A DNA stretch of 64,000 nucleotides from Zeimonas arvi (GTDB lineage Bacteria > Pseudomonadota > Gammaproteobacteria > Burkholderiales > Burkholderiaceae_E): positions 496,001 through 560,000 of the forward strand of contig NZ_VDUY01000002.1 in assembly GCF_008039575.1 (NCBI RefSeq). The letters are read 5' to 3'. Shown here piece after piece: positions 63,196 through 64,000 of the stretch. The translations under genes and the position numbers were made by a program. The notes beneath the pieces are model-generated. The model was not told the DNA's origin. It saw only the letters and a list, made by a program, of their open reading frames with translations, and did no database searches. Numbering within the stretch: the stretch's first letter is position 1; the number at the start of each line of letters is the position of its first letter.

Positions 63196-64000
63196 ATGAA
63201 GCGAATGCTGTTCAATGCCACGCACTCGGAAGAGCTGCGCGTGGCCATCGTCGACGGCCAGAAGCTGATCGACATCGACATCGAGTCCGCGGGCCGCGAG
63301 TCCCGCAAGAGCAACATCTACAAGGGGGTCATCACCCGCGTCGAGCCCAGTCTCGAGGCCTGCTTCGTCAACTACGGCGAAGAACGCCACGGCTTCCTGC
63401 CGTTCAAGGAGATATCGAAGGCCTTCTTCAAGGCCGGCGTCGACGCGTCGAAGGCGCGCATCCAGGACGCGATCTCCGAAGGCATGGAGGTCATCGTCCA
63501 GGTCGACAAGGAAGAGCGCGGCAACAAGGGCGCCGCGCTGACCACCTACATCTCGCTGGCCGGGCGCTACCTGGTCCTGATGCCGAACAATCCGCGCGGC
63601 GGCGGCGTTTCGCGCCGCGTCGAGGGCGAGGACCGGCAAGAGCTGCGCGAGACCATGGACAAGCTGCAGCACCCCTCCGGCATGAGCCTGATCGCCCGCA
63701 CCGCGGGCATCGGTCGCACTGCCGAGGAACTGCAGTGGGACCTGAACTACCTGCTGCAACTGTGGACCGCGATCGAGCAGGCGGCAGGCTCCGCGCCGGG
63801 TCCCTTCCTGATCTACCAGGAATCCAGCCTGGTCATCCGCGCGATCCGCGACTACTTCTCGCCCGACATCGGCGAGGTCCTGATCGACACCGACGACATC
63901 TACGAACAGGCCCGGCAGTTCATGGTCCACGTGATGCCGGACATGGTCAGCCGGGTCAAGCGCTACCGCGACGACACGCCGCTGTTCTCGCGCTTCCAGA
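63196..64000 (+). CDS. rne: Ribonuclease E, 3' end beyond the window
   Basis: The first 268 codons of RNase E. It starts [20 protein letters not shown], and the S1 domain follows ([38 protein letters not shown]) with an extended insertion as in RNase E, then the 5' sensor region ([39 protein letters not shown]). The catalytic domain continues outside. It initiates mRNA decay and processes rRNA/tRNA. It is divergent from rluC. Confidence 0.95.
   Translation, partial: MKRMLFNATHSEELRVAIVDGQKLIDIDIESAGRESRKSNIYKGVITRVEPSLEACFVNYGEERHGFLPFKEISKAFFKAGVDASKARIQDAISEGMEVIVQVDKEERGNKGAALTTYISLAGRYLVLMPNNPRGGGVSRRVEGEDRQELRETMDKLQHPSGMSLIARTAGIGRTAEELQWDLNYLLQLWTAIEQAAGSAPGPFLIYQESSLVIRAIRDYFSPDIGEVLIDTDDIYEQARQFMVHVMPDMVSRVKRYRDDTPLFSRFQ

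Overview
The window is uniformly GC-rich, densely coded chromosomal DNA. The housekeeping gene order (rne / rluC-gph-Rieske-sppA / maf-yceD-rpmF-plsX-fabHDG-acpP-fabF / degP-lepA-lepB-rnc-era-recO-pdxJ-acpS-nagZ-uvrC-pgsA-tRNA-Gly-tRNA-Cys) is that of Betaproteobacteria, most likely Burkholderiales or a close relative. The left half adds a complete-looking gene island for anaerobic aromatic metabolism of the Thauera/Aromatoleum type. The organism is therefore probably a facultative, nitrate-respiring aromatic degrader.

Region 1 (1-7966): the end of one branched-chain-amino-acid-type ABC transporter (livM-livG-livF), then a leftward GNAT acetyltransferase / Rrf2 regulator pair, then a second complete transporter (livK-H-M-G-F). 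Both transporters are candidates for aromatic acid uptake. Region 2 (8006-14069): a FlK-like thioesterase, the molybdenum enzyme phenylacetyl-CoA:acceptor oxidoreductase (padBCD) and a phenylacetate-CoA ligase. Region 3 (14074-19589): 4-hydroxybenzoyl-CoA reductase (hcrCAB), with a DUF2249 protein and an NnrS-like membrane protein joined to its end. Region 4 (19625-22719): a hemerythrin / tandem GNAT / DUF59 / NnrS-like operon. Region 5 (22710-31108): ATP-dependent benzoyl-CoA reductase (bcrCBAD) with its ferredoxin on the minus strand, divergent from korAB (2-oxoacid:ferredoxin oxidoreductase) and a rubrerythrin-like protein. Together these convert phenylacetate, 4-hydroxybenzoate and benzoate to CoA thioesters, bring them to benzoyl-CoA and reduce the ring, with KorAB supplying low-potential electrons through ferredoxin. 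The dienoyl-CoA hydratase/beta-oxidation genes, benzoate-CoA ligase and padEFGHI are not in the window.

The main regulatory observation is that three promoters of the island (livK, the hemerythrin operon, bcrC) each carry an FNR/Anr-type box (TTGAY-N4-RTCAA) and, on the gene side of it, a palindrome of the form GGTAT-N4-ATACC that touches the putative -10 or the transcription start. The cysteine-free Rrf2 protein next to the first site is the natural candidate repressor.

Region 6 (31234-37621): phasin, a DUF2279 lipoprotein, a cyanate uptake and cyanase operon with a good sigma-54 promoter and NtrC-like half-sites, and YbjQ and DUF2007 proteins. Region 7 (37639-64000): two tRNA genes followed by core genes for phospholipid and fatty acid synthesis, DNA repair, RNA processing, translation and envelope quality control, ending in the 5' part of rne. 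No insertion sequence, prophage or CRISPR array was seen.
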